Shown here in pieces: positions 1 through 9,792 of a stretch of 32,839 bases of DNA. The number at the start of each line of letters is the position of its first letter. The first letter of the stretch is position 1. The notes under the pieces are model-generated. The model was not told the origin of the DNA and searched no databases. It saw nothing but the letters and a program-made list of their open reading frames with translations. A program made the position numbers and the translations under genes. Source of the DNA: an uncultured Bacteroidales bacterium (GTDB taxonomy: Bacteria > Bacteroidota > Bacteroidia > Bacteroidales > Paludibacteraceae); assembly GCA_946403215.1 (NCBI GenBank), contig CAMIZG010000019.1, positions 1-32,839 of the forward strand, read 5' to 3'.

Positions 1-1835
1 CAACTCCTTCGGTGATCGGCTTTGTAGATGGTGGCGAGCGTAAGGTGGGCGATCCCGCCAAGCGTCAGGCGATCACGAACCCGACAAAAACCGTATATTC
101 GATCAAGCGTTTCATGGGTGAGACCTACGACCGTCTGTCAGGCGAAATCGCACGCGTACCGTATAAAGTAGTGAAGGGCGACAACAACACCCCGCGTGTG
201 GATATTGACGGACGTCTGTACACTCCGCAAGAGATCTCGGCTATCATCCTTCAGAAGATGAAGAAGACCGCTGAAGATTATCTCGGCCAGGAGGTGACCG
301 AAGCCGTTATTACCGTACCTGCCTACTTCAATGACTCGCAGCGTCAGGCTACGAAGGAAGCCGGTGAGATTGCCGGACTGAACGTACGCCGTATTGTGAA
401 CGAGCCTACAGCAGCCGCTCTGGCTTATGGTCTCGACAAGTCCAACAAGGACATGAAGATTGTAGTATTCGACTGCGGTGGCGGTACGCACGATGTATCG
501 GTTCTGGAACTGGGTGACGGTGTATTTGAAGTAAAAGCTACCGACGGTGACACGCACCTTGGCGGTGATGACTTCGACCACCGTATTATCGACTGGCTCG
601 TTCAGGAGTTCAAGAACGAGAACGGCGGTGCCGACCTGAGCAAGGACCCGATGGCTATGCAGCGACTGAAAGAGGCTGCCGAGAAGGCAAAGATCGAGCT
701 GTCGAACACCACGACCACAGAGATCAACCTGCCGTACATCATGCCGGTAAACGGCGTGCCTGCACACCTGGTAAAGACCCTGACCCGTGCTAAGTTCGAG
801 CAGCTGATTGACGACCTGATCCAGCGTACTATCGCTCCGTGCCGTACGGCATTGCAGAACGCCGGTCTGTCAACTTCCGACATTGACGAGATCATCCTCG
901 TAGGCGGTTCGACCCGTATCCCGGCTATCCAGGATGCAGTGCAGAAGTTCTTCGGCAAAGCTCCGTCCAAGGGCGTTAACCCTGACGAGGTGGTAGCCGT
1001 AGGTGCAGCCATCCAGGGTGGTGTACTCACCGGTGACGTGAAGGACGTGCTGCTGCTGGATGTAACTCCGCTGAGCCTGGGTATAGAGACGATGGGCGGC
1101 GTGATGACCAAGATGATTGAGGCCAACACGACCATTCCGACCAAGAAGACCGAGACCTTCACCACGGCGGTTGACAACCAGCCGAGCGTAGAGATAAAGG
1201 TACTGCAAGGCGAGCGCCCGATGGCAGCCCAGAACAAGCAGATCGGTATCTTCCACCTGGACGGCATCATGCCGGCACGTCGTGGCGAACCGCAGATCGA
1301 GGTGACCTTCGATATTGACGCCAACGGTATATTGAACGTCAGCGCCAAGGACAAAGCTACCGGCAAGGAGCAGAAGATCCGTATCGAAGCATCGAGCGGC
1401 CTGAGCGAGGACGAGATCAAGCGCATGAAAGCCGAAGCAGAGGCTAACGCCGAGGCCGACAAGAAGGCCAAGGAGACCGTTGACAAGCTGAACAAGGCTG
1501 ACGCTACGATCTTCCAGACCGAGAAGCAACTCGCCGAGCTGGGCGACAAGATCCCTGCCGACAAGAAAGCTCCGATCGAGGAGGCTCTGAAGAACCTCAA
1601 GGCTGCCTATGAGAAGAAGGACGCCGACGCATGCGAGGCTGCAGGCAATGCGCTGATGACCGCATTCCAGGCTGCAAGTGCTGACATGTACAACGCTGCC
1701 AACGCACAGAACGCCCAAGGCGGTGCACAAGGCGGCACGTACAACGCCGGTCAGGACTTCAACGCAGGCAACCAAGGCGGTAACTCCAACTCCGGCAACA
1801 ACGCCGAGGACGTTGACTTCGAGGAGGTTAAGTAA
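1..1835 (+). CDS. dnaK: Chaperone protein DnaK (Hsp70), 5'-truncated
   Basis: Cytosolic ATP-dependent Hsp70 chaperone that works with DnaJ and GrpE. The gene enters the window already in frame: codons from position 3 read T-P-S-V-I-G-F, the usual DnaK stretch about 40 residues from the N-terminus, so the first phosphate loop and true start lie upstream. Visible parts are the rest of the nucleotide-binding domain ([25 protein letters not shown]), the linker [19 protein letters not shown], the substrate-binding beta domain, the helical lid and a Gly/Asn/Gln-rich tail ending in EDVDFEEVK. The second phosphate loop reads [11 protein letters not shown] where most DnaKs have (Y/F)DLGGGTFDxS, so Cys and His replace Leu and Phe. 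Otherwise it is full length and intact. A symmetrical hairpin terminator follows the stop. Confidence 0.98.
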   Translation, partial: TPSVIGFVDGGERKVGDPAKRQAITNPTKTVYSIKRFMGETYDRLSGEIARVPYKVVKGDNNTPRVDIDGRLYTPQEISAIILQKMKKTAEDYLGQEVTEAVITVPAYFNDSQRQATKEAGEIAGLNVRRIVNEPTAAALAYGLDKSNKDMKIVVFDCGGGTHDVSVLELGDGVFEVKATDGDTHLGGDDFDHRIIDWLVQEFKNENGGADLSKDPMAMQRLKEAAEKAKIELSNTTTTEINLPYIMPVNGVPAHLVKTLTRAKFEQLIDDLIQRTIAPCRTALQNAGLSTSDIDEIILVGGSTRIPAIQDAVQKFFGKAPSKGVNPDEVVAVGAAIQGGVLTGDVKDVLLLDVTPLSLGIETMGGVMTKMIEANTTIPTKKTETFTTAVDNQPSVEIKVLQGERPMAAQNKQIGIFHLDGIMPARRGEPQIEVTFDIDANGILNVSAKDKATGKEQKIRIEASSGLSEDEIKRMKAEAEANAEADKKAKETVDKLNKADATIFQTEKQLAELGDKIPADKKAPIEEALKNLKAAYEKKDADACEAAGNALMTAFQAASADMYNAANAQNAQGGAQGGTYNAGQDFNAGNQGGNSNSGNNAEDVDFEEVK

Positions 1836-1888
1836 GCCTCAACTTCCCTCCCCGCCACAACAAGTTGTGTCGGAGCCCCCAAATAAAA

Positions 1889-1918
1889 AGAAGCGCTCGG
1901 TTGAGCGCTTCTTTTGTT
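1889..1918. terminator. Bidirectional terminator between dnaK and the converging 517-aa gene
   Basis: A perfect 10-bp stem AGAAGCGCTC (1889-1898) with loop GGTT pairs with 1903-1912. It is followed by TTTTGTTGT on the plus strand and by a T-rich run on the minus strand, as expected for a hairpin terminating both converging units. Confidence 0.9.
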
Positions 1919-1936
1919 GTACTTTATAACATCCGC

Positions 1937-3490
1937 TTACTTGAGCAGTGAACCGGTTACGTCATATACGTTGTTACCTCTGCGGATAACCAGACGGCCG
2001 TCGCGGATCATCTTCTCGCAAACAACCTCAACAACATTGTTCTCAACAGCAGCGAAGGTAGGATTCAGTCCGTCCAGATTGCTGTCGGTGAACTTAACGA
2101 TGTACATGTTGTAGCGCTTGAGTTGAGCATAGTCGTCAGCAACAACATATACGAGCACGCATTTGTGGATAGCGTCGTAAGCGATGAAGGTCTGTGCAGA
2201 CTGGCCCTTCGCAAAGGCAGCAGACTTAGCGCAGTCATCGCAGTAAGTTGCATCAACGGTAGCAATGCGGCCATCGAAGGTTACAGGAGCTTTGTCACGG
2301 GTGAACTCAGTGAGCTCCTTGTTGTAGATGAACTCAACATCGTCAAGGAACAGGCTGTCCACTACGGTTCTCTTCGAATCGCCCTTACCGGTCGAATAGG
2401 TCGTGCCACCGGCAGGAGTCATGTTGGTAGAGAAAGTAGCGAGCACGTAAGCAGGCTCATCTTCTACATCGGGAACATATGTGAAAGGCACAGCCAGACG
2501 CTGCCAGCCAAAGTCAGCTGTTGCGCTGTAGTTGAGGGTAGCAGCACCGATCTTAGCCTCAGCAAACGTAGCGGTCTCAGGATCCTGATAACGTGCATCG
2601 GTGGTGATAACGGTATTAACGCGTGCTTTGTTCTTCTCGTTAGCAGCATTGCGGTCAGCAGGCAGGTACTTAGCCCAGAATACGATCGAGTCCGGACGAC
2701 CGTTGAACGGCGTGTTAAAGCCTTCCTCTGTCGGGTCAGAGAAGTTGAAGTTGTGCTCAGGGCTGTCAGCGGTTGTCGAACCGGCGTTGATGCGACCGTT
2801 GGTCAGATTACCGTTGGCGGGAACGCCGAGTACCAACTTCGACGAAAGCAGTACACTGTGAGCATCCTCAGAGCCCGGACGTACTTCGTTGGACTGAACC
2901 ATCTGGTCAGTGTTGTTCTTCACAAAGTCAACCATCTCGCCGGTAGCCGAGCCAAATGAGTGCCAGCCCTTGGGCTCATTGTTCTCCCATGCACCCTCAA
3001 AGCCACCATTGGGGAACTGGTAGTTGTTGCTGCCAACTACGTCACCGGCAAAGGTAACGATGATAGGTTCAGGCAGCGTCTCAGGCTCTGCGATTTCGAG
3101 GGTTACTTCTGCGCGCTGAGCGGTTACAACGGAGTTGTACTTCTCGCCATCATACTCATAGTTCTGCAGCATTGATATATTTGCACGGAGTTCGATAGTA
3201 TCCAAATACAATGTAGTAGGTTCAATACTCAACTTGCCGTCAGCTGCTACCTGGATGTTAGGCAATACGATGTCACCCAATTCAACGCCAAGAATTGTGA
3301 AGTTAGGTAATACAAAGGTCAGAGTGTTCTCAGCTGCGCCCGGTACCAGATAAATCGAACGACCGGGGAATTCATCCCAGCTGATGTACAAGTCACCCTT
3401 GTACTGGCCACAGACCTCCTGCGGGGTTACTGCAAACATTTGCGCCGAAATCATCAATCCGGCAACTAAAGTACTAAAGATTTTTTTCAT
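1937..3490 (-). CDS. Secreted calycin-like / PCMD surface protein with short C-terminal tag
   Basis: 517-aa exported protein. A signal peptide (residues 1-20, MKKIFSTLVAGLMISAQMFA) precedes a beta-rich N-terminal domain (about 22-150) resembling the Bacteroides calycin-like barrel family: a GxYKGDLY start, LTFVLPNFTI and LGDIVLPNI. Residues about 158-392 look like the PCMD family (putative carbohydrate metabolism domain), with NGGFEGAWENNEPKGWHSFG, a PDSIVFWAKY strand and the closing DSLFLDDVEFIYN. A short beta region (about 430-468, TFIAYDA, VLVYVVADDY) precedes the C-terminal signature KMIRDGRLVIRRGNNVYDVTG shared with other exported proteins here. It lies 21 nt downstream of a longer paralogue with the same architecture, in an operon led by a TonB-dependent receptor. 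The ligand is unknown; glycan binding is an inference from the PCMD family, and a hemophore-like role for the barrel is only a possibility. Confidence 0.8.
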   Translation of the reverse strand: MKKIFSTLVAGLMISAQMFAVTPQEVCGQYKGDLYISWDEFPGRSIYLVPGAAENTLTFVLPNFTILGVELGDIVLPNIQVAADGKLSIEPTTLYLDTIELRANISMLQNYEYDGEKYNSVVTAQRAEVTLEIAEPETLPEPIIVTFAGDVVGSNNYQFPNGGFEGAWENNEPKGWHSFGSATGEMVDFVKNNTDQMVQSNEVRPGSEDAHSVLLSSKLVLGVPANGNLTNGRINAGSTTADSPEHNFNFSDPTEEGFNTPFNGRPDSIVFWAKYLPADRNAANEKNKARVNTVITTDARYQDPETATFAEAKIGAATLNYSATADFGWQRLAVPFTYVPDVEDEPAYVLATFSTNMTPAGGTTYSTGKGDSKRTVVDSLFLDDVEFIYNKELTEFTRDKAPVTFDGRIATVDATYCDDCAKSAAFAKGQSAQTFIAYDAIHKCVLVYVVADDYAQLKRYNMYIVKFTDSNLDGLNPTFAAVENNVVEVVCEKMIRDGRLVIRRGNNVYDVTGSLLK

Positions 3491-3511
3491 AATTTTGTTT
3501 TATTAAATTTT

Positions 3512-6500
3512 TTATTGAATTTTGGTTCCTAAAATGGAATATTTCGTTTCATCTTCGCGGATGATATACAGTTGTCCGTTGTAAATCACTTTGCGAATAT
3601 TGCGCACAGGCTGCTCTTGCGTCATAACGCCTGTTTCTACGCGCTCCTGTACCGTGAGGTGCAAGATCATGAGTGAGTCGCATCCATGGATGTCCAAATA
3701 GGTCTCGCTCAGATCCCGTGCGCCTACCGGCTCGGTGCTCAAGTCATGACCTTCCCACTCAGCGGCGTCCCCCTGGGTAATGGTCATGCTCTGCTCAATC
3801 GTCGTGAGCTCCCAAACGGTGAGCGTCAGGGTAATGATGGAGTCAGCACCGCGGCTGTTGGGAATCGTAGTGGTATATACTTTCGACTCGGTCAGTCCTT
3901 CGAACAGCTCATCCGAATACGGTGTACCGGCACAGGTGCCTGCCTCGTAAGCATACTCCGTGTCAGGAATACGTGTTATGGTCAGGTGCAGGATACGTAC
4001 GGAGTCGCAACCGTGGATGTCGGTATAGGTCTCCGTGAGGGTTTCTTCGCCTATAGGCTTGGTGCTCAGGTCATGACCTTCCCACTCAGCGGCATCACCA
4101 ACGACAATGGTCATCTCCTCTTCGATTGTCGTCAACTCCCAAACTGTGAGGGTCAGGGTAACCGTGGAGTCTTTGCCGCGACTGTTGGGGATAACGGTGG
4201 TATATACTTTCGACTCGGTCAGTCCTTCGAACAGCTCATCTGAATACGGTGTACCGGCACATGTGCTTGCCTCATAGGCATATTCGGTGTTCGGTATAGT
4301 ATCAACCGTCAGGTGCAGCACGCGGATAGAGTCGCAGCCGTGACTGCTGGTCAGGCGCTCCTTGATCTTGGTCTTACCTACAGGCAGCACGCTCAGGTCA
4401 TGGCCTTCCCATACAACGGGATCACCAACGATCATTGTCCAATAGTCATCGATTTCCTCCGTAGGCCATACATGCAGTGTGAACGTAACAACCGAGTCAC
4501 CACCCAGCGAATTCTCGATGGTCTTGGTATATACGCCACCCTCGGTCAGACCATTGAACAAGCCATTACCTTCCTCATCCACATACGGCAGGTTATTATC
4601 GCAAGTAGATGCCTCGTAAGCATATTCGGTCGAAGGAACAAGCGTTACATTAAGGTAAAGAATGCGTACCGAGTCGCAACCGTGGCTACTGGTAAAGTGC
4701 TCAATGAGAGTATCCTTGCCAATGGGCTTGGTGCTCAAGTCATGACCTTCCCAGGTCTTGTCAGCGCCCTCGAGCATGGATATCTGGTCGTACAGAGTAT
4801 CTAACGGCCAAACTGAGAGCGTGAGCGTTATGGTAGAGTCGCCACCCAAATAGTTCTTAATCTTCTTCGTATATACGCCGGAGGTAGTCAAATTGCTAAA
4901 GTCAGCATCACTATACGGTGCATCTGCACAGGTCTCTGCCGAACGAGAAGAAGAAGTGTTCGGTATAGCGGTAACCGTCAGGCGCAGCGTGATGATTGAG
5001 TCGCAACCATGGATGGTTTGCTTGTTTGCCGTCAACAGATACGGTTCAGTTGCAGCAGCATATGTGCTCAGATCGTAACCGTTCCATGTAGCCGCAGTAC
5101 CTTGCATCATGGTCTTATACTCAGTCTTCTTATATGTAGGCCAGTGCTTGAGCGTAAGGGTGACAGTAGAGTCACCGCCTGAGAGGTTCTTCAATACGGT
5201 TTCATACTCACCCTCATCAGTTAGGTCAGTAAAGTTCTGGTCAGAATATTTCTCATTAGCGCAGATGTACTCCTCATAGAAATATTCGTTGTTGTAGGGC
5301 GGCATCTTCATCTGCACGGTATATGCGGAGTAGCCTGTTTTAGATGTCGGATAGTTGTTGGCTACTACATACACGTACATCTGATATTTTGATGCATCAT
5401 AGCCGATAAAGGTCTGTGCATGCTTAGCGTCGGTAGTGGTTGCCAATTCATAATCACTCTCGCTGAAAACAATTTCAGTATTAGCCTTGTTGCTGCTGAA
5501 CGATACATTCTTGTTATCCACTTTTAGTGAAGTCAGGCTATGGTTATACACCATTTCTGCATCATCCACATAAAGATGGTCCTGGCTGCTAGAAGTAGAG
5601 TTGCCGCCCCCCGGCTTGGCATTTGTCGAAAACGTAATAAGAACATAAGTAGCATCTGAAAGGTCTGCACCGGCCTTGTAATCAAACGGCACTGCTATTC
5701 GCTGCCAATCCTTTGTGGGCGTTGCCTGATAGTTGGTGTCTGCCTGTGCAAGCCTCGCAGCAGCAAAAGAGGCATCATCATTCTCGGGATCTTGGTAACG
5801 GACGCCCGTTGTGATGACCGTATTCATACGGGCATAATTCTCTTCATGATTCCAAGCTCCTACAGGAACGTATTTTGCCCAAAAGACCATTGAGTCAGGC
5901 AAACCGACAAATTTTGTATTATAATCATCATTGGTGGGGTCAGAGTAGTTGTAGTTACCACTTGCATCTGATGCACTTGTAGAGCCGGCATTGATTCGCC
6001 CGTTCGTACAGTTGCCATTAGCTTGATTACCGCCAAGCACAGATTTGGTCTGAAGATGAACACTATTTGTGCCTGTCGAGTAAGGACGTGTCACTTCAGA
6101 TTGAGTGAACTGATCGGTATTGCCTGTTACGAAGGTATTCCATCTTCCGGAAGCAGTACCAAAAGAGTGCCAGCCTTTGGGCTCATTGTTTGTCCAGGAA
6201 CCCTCAAAACCACCATTGACGATGTCATAGTTCTTGCCGGTAACTCGCGTGCCATTGAACGCCACTGATACAGGGCTATCGCCCAGCGAGGGGGATTGAA
6301 CGGACAGGGTGACCTTAGCCGTAGAAGCAGCCAATACGGAGTTGGCGTTATCTACAGCAAACGTGGCTTGGTCGGCCAGATTGGAGATATACAACTCGCG
6401 GCCTTCCAGCGACAACTTGCCGGAACCATCCATGGGGATGTTAGCCAGAACGAGGGTGCCGAATTTCTTGGAACTGCACTTGAAGTCAGGCACCACAAAT

Positions 6501-6661
6501 GTAACGGTGTTAGCCTCCACACCGGGGAGGATATACACTTCTTTTGTATCATTACCGGTCAGTGTCCCGGAAAAGACACCTGCTACGTCGTTAACCGTCA
6601 CGGCTTGCGAAGCGTTAACCAGTACGATAAGTGAAAAGACAAATGTAATAATTCGTTTCAT
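3512..6661 (-). CDS. Secreted calycin-like / PCMD protein with five tandem ~109-aa repeats and C-terminal tag
   Basis: 1049-aa exported protein, paralogous in its first ~450 residues to the 517-aa product of the next gene: signal peptide (1-20), calycin-like barrel (about 21-130), PCMD domain (about 143-380, same NGGFEG...NNEPKGWHSFG opening) and a short beta region containing AQTFIGYDA. Between that region and the tail lie five repeats of about 109 residues (roughly 470-1014). Each has two halves, one with TCAGTPYSDELFEGLTE then DSTVTLTLTVW, the other with EWEGHDLSTKP then HGCDSVRILHLTV. The HGCDS-x-hydrophobic-L-x-L-T-V motif is common in large Bacteroidota adhesin-type surface proteins. 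The C-terminus carries KVIYNGQLYIIREDETKYS, the tag shared with neighbouring secreted proteins. The gene lies 38 nt below the TonB receptor gene. An extended stalk presenting the barrel and PCMD domain is an inference. Confidence 0.8.
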   Translation of the reverse strand: MKRIITFVFSLIVLVNASQAVTVNDVAGVFSGTLTGNDTKEVYILPGVEANTVTFVVPDFKCSSKKFGTLVLANIPMDGSGKLSLEGRELYISNLADQATFAVDNANSVLAASTAKVTLSVQSPSLGDSPVSVAFNGTRVTGKNYDIVNGGFEGSWTNNEPKGWHSFGTASGRWNTFVTGNTDQFTQSEVTRPYSTGTNSVHLQTKSVLGGNQANGNCTNGRINAGSTSASDASGNYNYSDPTNDDYNTKFVGLPDSMVFWAKYVPVGAWNHEENYARMNTVITTGVRYQDPENDDASFAAARLAQADTNYQATPTKDWQRIAVPFDYKAGADLSDATYVLITFSTNAKPGGGNSTSSSQDHLYVDDAEMVYNHSLTSLKVDNKNVSFSSNKANTEIVFSESDYELATTTDAKHAQTFIGYDASKYQMYVYVVANNYPTSKTGYSAYTVQMKMPPYNNEYFYEEYICANEKYSDQNFTDLTDEGEYETVLKNLSGGDSTVTLTLKHWPTYKKTEYKTMMQGTAATWNGYDLSTYAAATEPYLLTANKQTIHGCDSIITLRLTVTAIPNTSSSRSAETCADAPYSDADFSNLTTSGVYTKKIKNYLGGDSTITLTLSVWPLDTLYDQISMLEGADKTWEGHDLSTKPIGKDTLIEHFTSSHGCDSVRILYLNVTLVPSTEYAYEASTCDNNLPYVDEEGNGLFNGLTEGGVYTKTIENSLGGDSVVTFTLHVWPTEEIDDYWTMIVGDPVVWEGHDLSVLPVGKTKIKERLTSSHGCDSIRVLHLTVDTIPNTEYAYEASTCAGTPYSDELFEGLTESKVYTTVIPNSRGKDSTVTLTLTVWELTTIEEEMTIVVGDAAEWEGHDLSTKPIGEETLTETYTDIHGCDSVRILHLTITRIPDTEYAYEAGTCAGTPYSDELFEGLTESKVYTTTIPNSRGADSIITLTLTVWELTTIEQSMTITQGDAAEWEGHDLSTEPVGARDLSETYLDIHGCDSLMILHLTVQERVETGVMTQEQPVRNIRKVIYNGQLYIIREDETKYSILGTKIQ
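3620..5254 (-). repeat. Five tandem ~327-bp coding repeats
   Basis: The repeats in the 1049-aa surface protein have a DNA period of about 327 bp; for example GTATATACTTTCGACTCGGT recurs at 3873 and 4200. The two units nearest the C-terminus are close to identical at DNA level, whereas those nearer the N-terminus have diverged, so the array appears to have grown recently from its C-terminal end. Confidence 0.85.
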
Positions 6662-6699
6662 ATTCTGTTATTTAATTGATTTATTCGCTAATTAACACC

Positions 6700-9447
6700 T
6701 TAGAGGGTGATGTTCATTCGGCAAACGAACGAACGCGGAGGAGCCAACGCCATCGGGCGGAAGCTGCACTCGGTATTGAGCAGGTTGTTGATCAGGAACT
6801 GCACTTCCACCTTATCCTTGTAGCGTGCTGAGCAGCGCAGATCCATAGAGAACGTCCCCTTGTTGTGCGCCATCCAATAGTCGTGGAGCGACACGCCATC
6901 TTCATAGCCGAAGATGAACTTGCGTGCATAATCCATCAGGTCTGGCTGCGCTTTTTCGCGCTCGTCAACCAGCAGGTAATCAACAGCTAACATCTTGCTG
7001 CGGTACGACATATTTATGCCCACCGAGAACCACTTGACGTTATAGTCGATCGTCGTCTTGAACGAGTGCTTGTTGCGGTACTTGAGGTATTTTGAGTCGT
7101 TGGACTTGTTCTTCATCTGCAGGGGATCGGTGTAGGTCTTCTCTTCCTCAATGCGCTTGGCATTGTCCATATCCTCGGGCTCGATGAAGGTATAACCGAT
7201 GTTGTAGGCCAGCGTCATGTCCTTCTTGATATCCACCTTACCTACCGTACCGATCTCTGCGCCGTAGATACGTGCGTGACTCACATTCACGAACTGTGCA
7301 CCGATACCGATACCTGCGTCGCTGAGCGACTTGGTTGACTTGATACCGTCGATCATGCCCTGCACCTCGCTCATCAGGTCGTCCATGGAGTTGATCATCG
7401 CATAGTCAGAGTTGCGGAACAGACCAAAGCGGTACTCAATCATGTTCTGGTACTCGGTGTAGAACGCTGCTACGTCCAGCGAACCGGTCACAGGACCGAA
7501 TTTATACAGCTGCTTGTAACCGATCTCGGCGTTGTAGCCGCTCTCGGGCTTGATGTTATGGTTCGGATAAACACCTACGCCACCAATATCCTTACGTGCG
7601 AACTTCTCGGTAACGGAGGGGTTACGATAGCCCTGACCAAAGCTGGCGCGCAGGAAGCCTGCGGTGTAGATCTCCCAGTTCAGACCGGCGCGGAACACAG
7701 GACGTACGGGGCAGAGCCACTTGCCCAGTTGGATGTTTGCCTCCTTGTACTGGTCGTCCATACGGTAGTACTCCAGTCGCATACCTGCGCTCAATGACAG
7801 GCGGTCGGCTATACGATGGTCGTACTGCAGGTAGGCAGCCAAGTTATCGGTGTGGTGCGTTCCGGTGATGTTGGTGGTCATGGTTATATGATTCCAGTTC
7901 ACGCCGGCGGTCAGGCGAACGCCCGATTTCCACTGCTTGGCAAACTGGTAGTCAACATATGCATTGTAGGTCTGGTCAGGACGCGTAGGCGTCTGATCGG
8001 CCAGCAGGTTCATGGCGTAGCCCAGAGCGTCCTGCAGTTCGGCTACCGTACCCGTATAACCCAAGCCGTTCTTAACCAGGTCTATACCATTGGTAATTGC
8101 ACCCATCCAGTCTTCGTTCATCGCGGGCAGAGCTACGTCCTTGAACGTAACGATCAGCGCGTCCTCGAGCGAGGTGCCGCCACTGGTTTTGTCAACGATC
8201 TGGTCATAGTAACCCTTCACCTTACCCAGGTCAAAGCTGCTGATGCCCCACTTGAGCAGATCTTTCGTGCTGATGACGGGTGAGGGGGTGGTCAAGTTGT
8301 CGGAAGTGAAGTAGAAACGCGTACGCAACTTGTGCGAAATGCCTTTCTCAGTGTTATCGTAATTAAAAAATGGGTCAATATTGAAGTTGTGCTCCTTGCG
8401 TCCCATGTTCGATAGCGGTGATGGACGCAGGGGGTCTTTCGGGCTGCGCCACAGAAAGAAGTCGCCGAACTGGTTAGCCACGTAGTTGAGGTTAGCGCCG
8501 GCATTCATGTACTTGCCTTCGGCCATCGGGTGATGGTAGGTCACGTTACCGCCCAGGCGGATACGGTCGTTGAAGCTCTGCTGGCGGTAGCCCTCGTCCT
8601 TGAAGCCGCTGATAGCGCCTGACACGTCAAAGTTGCCGATGCGGCGCGAGTGCGAAGCCTCAGCTCCGTAGTACACCGGCTGCCGCGCGCCCGTATAGGC
8701 GTAATCCTTATAGTTATCGTAGATGCCTACGTAACCGCTGATGTTCGTCTTGGGCGTCTCGCCCGGGCGTTGCGTACGTACATTAATAACACCGTTCAGC
8801 GCCGACGAACCGTACAGCACGGATGAGGCACCCTTGATCACCTCCACCTGCGCTACGTTTTCCAGAGGCACATTGTTCCAGTTGATCTCGCCGGTCTTGG
8901 GGCTGAGCACAGTCATACCGTCGAGCAGCACCTGACAGCGCGAACCTACGCTGTATGTCCAGCCGCCACCGCCACGGATACTCGGCTGCTTGTCAATGAT
9001 CTCCACGCCCGGAAGCGTCTGCAGCGTCGATGACAGATCCGTCGGAGCCTGCGAACGGATAACGGAGGACTTGAGCACCTCCATACTAACCGTCACATCG
9101 GTCATACGCTGCTCAAAGCGACCTACCGATACTACTACCTCGTCCAAGATCTCGTTGTCAAGGAACATAGGTATATTGTAGTTGCCAAGCGGCATCGTGA
9201 GCACCTTGCGCTTCTCGGTCTGATAGCCTATATACGAGAATTGCAAGTTTACCGGTAAAGCGGGAACTTGCAAAACATATTTGCCATCTTCGTCTGTTAC
9301 TGTACCGCTGCCGTCGTCAGTGTTCAGAATAGTTACACCAATCAGCGGTTCACGAGTCATTGCGTCTGTCACTATACCCGTCAAACGTTCGGCATATAGG
9401 GATTGAATGAATAGGAATGTAATGAGTACTGTGTAGATTTTTTTCAT
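6700..9447 (-). CDS. TonB-dependent outer-membrane receptor with CarboxypepD_reg-like N-domain
   Basis: 915-aa outer-membrane beta-barrel transporter that should take up a ligand using TonB-ExbBD energy. A signal peptide (1-19) is followed by the carboxypeptidase-regulatory-like beta sandwich typical of Bacteroidota receptors (LTGIVTDAMTREPLIGVTI, then GSGTVTDEDGKY). The plug (about 120-225) includes SSTLQTLPGVEI, the Gly-rich SIRGGGGWTYSVGSR, VLLDGM and VEVIKGASSVLYGSSALNGV. The rest is barrel, ending in RSFVCRMNITL with an aromatic-rich last strand. There is no SusD partner, so it is not a classical Sus pair; it resembles siderophore, heme or vitamin receptors. It heads an operon with two calycin-like/PCMD secreted proteins, which may capture or present its ligand. 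A consensus promoter lies just upstream. The substrate cannot be read from sequence. Confidence 0.92.
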   Translation of the reverse strand: MKKIYTVLITFLFIQSLYAERLTGIVTDAMTREPLIGVTILNTDDGSGTVTDEDGKYVLQVPALPVNLQFSYIGYQTEKRKVLTMPLGNYNIPMFLDNEILDEVVVSVGRFEQRMTDVTVSMEVLKSSVIRSQAPTDLSSTLQTLPGVEIIDKQPSIRGGGGWTYSVGSRCQVLLDGMTVLSPKTGEINWNNVPLENVAQVEVIKGASSVLYGSSALNGVINVRTQRPGETPKTNISGYVGIYDNYKDYAYTGARQPVYYGAEASHSRRIGNFDVSGAISGFKDEGYRQQSFNDRIRLGGNVTYHHPMAEGKYMNAGANLNYVANQFGDFFLWRSPKDPLRPSPLSNMGRKEHNFNIDPFFNYDNTEKGISHKLRTRFYFTSDNLTTPSPVISTKDLLKWGISSFDLGKVKGYYDQIVDKTSGGTSLEDALIVTFKDVALPAMNEDWMGAITNGIDLVKNGLGYTGTVAELQDALGYAMNLLADQTPTRPDQTYNAYVDYQFAKQWKSGVRLTAGVNWNHITMTTNITGTHHTDNLAAYLQYDHRIADRLSLSAGMRLEYYRMDDQYKEANIQLGKWLCPVRPVFRAGLNWEIYTAGFLRASFGQGYRNPSVTEKFARKDIGGVGVYPNHNIKPESGYNAEIGYKQLYKFGPVTGSLDVAAFYTEYQNMIEYRFGLFRNSDYAMINSMDDLMSEVQGMIDGIKSTKSLSDAGIGIGAQFVNVSHARIYGAEIGTVGKVDIKKDMTLAYNIGYTFIEPEDMDNAKRIEEEKTYTDPLQMKNKSNDSKYLKYRNKHSFKTTIDYNVKWFSVGINMSYRSKMLAVDYLLVDEREKAQPDLMDYARKFIFGYEDGVSLHDYWMAHNKGTFSMDLRCSARYKDKVEVQFLINNLLNTECSFRPMALAPPRSFVCRMNITL

Positions 9448-9480
9448 AAATAGTTATACATAAAACTTCAAAATCGGTTG

Positions 9481-9511
9481 CAAAGATACATAAATATTTT
9501 CATATATCAAA
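9481..9511 (-). promoter_or_regulatory. Promoter of the TonB receptor operon
   Basis: On the minus strand a TTTG -33 element (plus coordinates 9508-9511) is separated by 19 nt from the -7 element TATCTTTG (9481-9488), matching the Bacteroidota consensus TTTG/TAnnTTTG. Transcription would begin near 9475, leaving a leader of roughly 28 nt before the ATG at 9447. Confidence 0.85.
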
Positions 9512-9703
9512 TAGCGCAATGTAAGAAAAGTATGCCGATTTTTAATCATCAATAATAATCAAATATTATTTATTAATAATAAGCACGCTTTTTGTTGAAA
9601 ATTTGGACTATTTTTTTCGCCAAAACGCCCTACACGCACACGCGCAAGGATTTTTTGCAATTCACACATATCAGAAAAAAAATGCACAATAGTTGCTCGA
9701 AAA

Positions 9704-9735
9704 TTTGCAAATATCAAAAAAAATTCGTAACTTTG
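9704..9735 (+). promoter_or_regulatory. Promoter of the 4-alpha-glucanotransferase gene
   Basis: TTTG at 9704-9707, a 20-nt spacer and TAACTTTG at 9728-9735, in full agreement with the Bacteroidota housekeeping consensus. The ATG at 9793 would have a leader of about 50 nt. Confidence 0.88.
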
Positions 9736-9792
9736 TAGCGATTTCTAATTCCACGAACTTTCAAGAACACAAATCTAACATATAACATATCT

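Larger units (their letters stand above)
9448..9792. other. AT-rich divergent intergenic region (TonB receptor / 4-alpha-glucanotransferase)
   Basis: A 345-bp AT-rich spacer without a credible gene on either strand. It holds one consensus promoter facing each way, about 190 bp apart. No operator palindrome or riboswitch fold could be recognised between them. Confidence 0.7.

Noticed and set aside
602..1600. Long open frame on the strand opposite dnaK
   Set aside because: It lies entirely within a clear DnaK coding region, has low-complexity Ser/Leu-rich translation and no recognisable domain; it is an antisense shadow of biased codon use.
1937..2020. C-terminal tag as a standard type IX secretion CTD
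   Set aside because: The region lacks the roughly 80-residue Ig-like domain and the L-P-x-G-x-Y motif expected of that CTD, so it is reported as a separate pattern.
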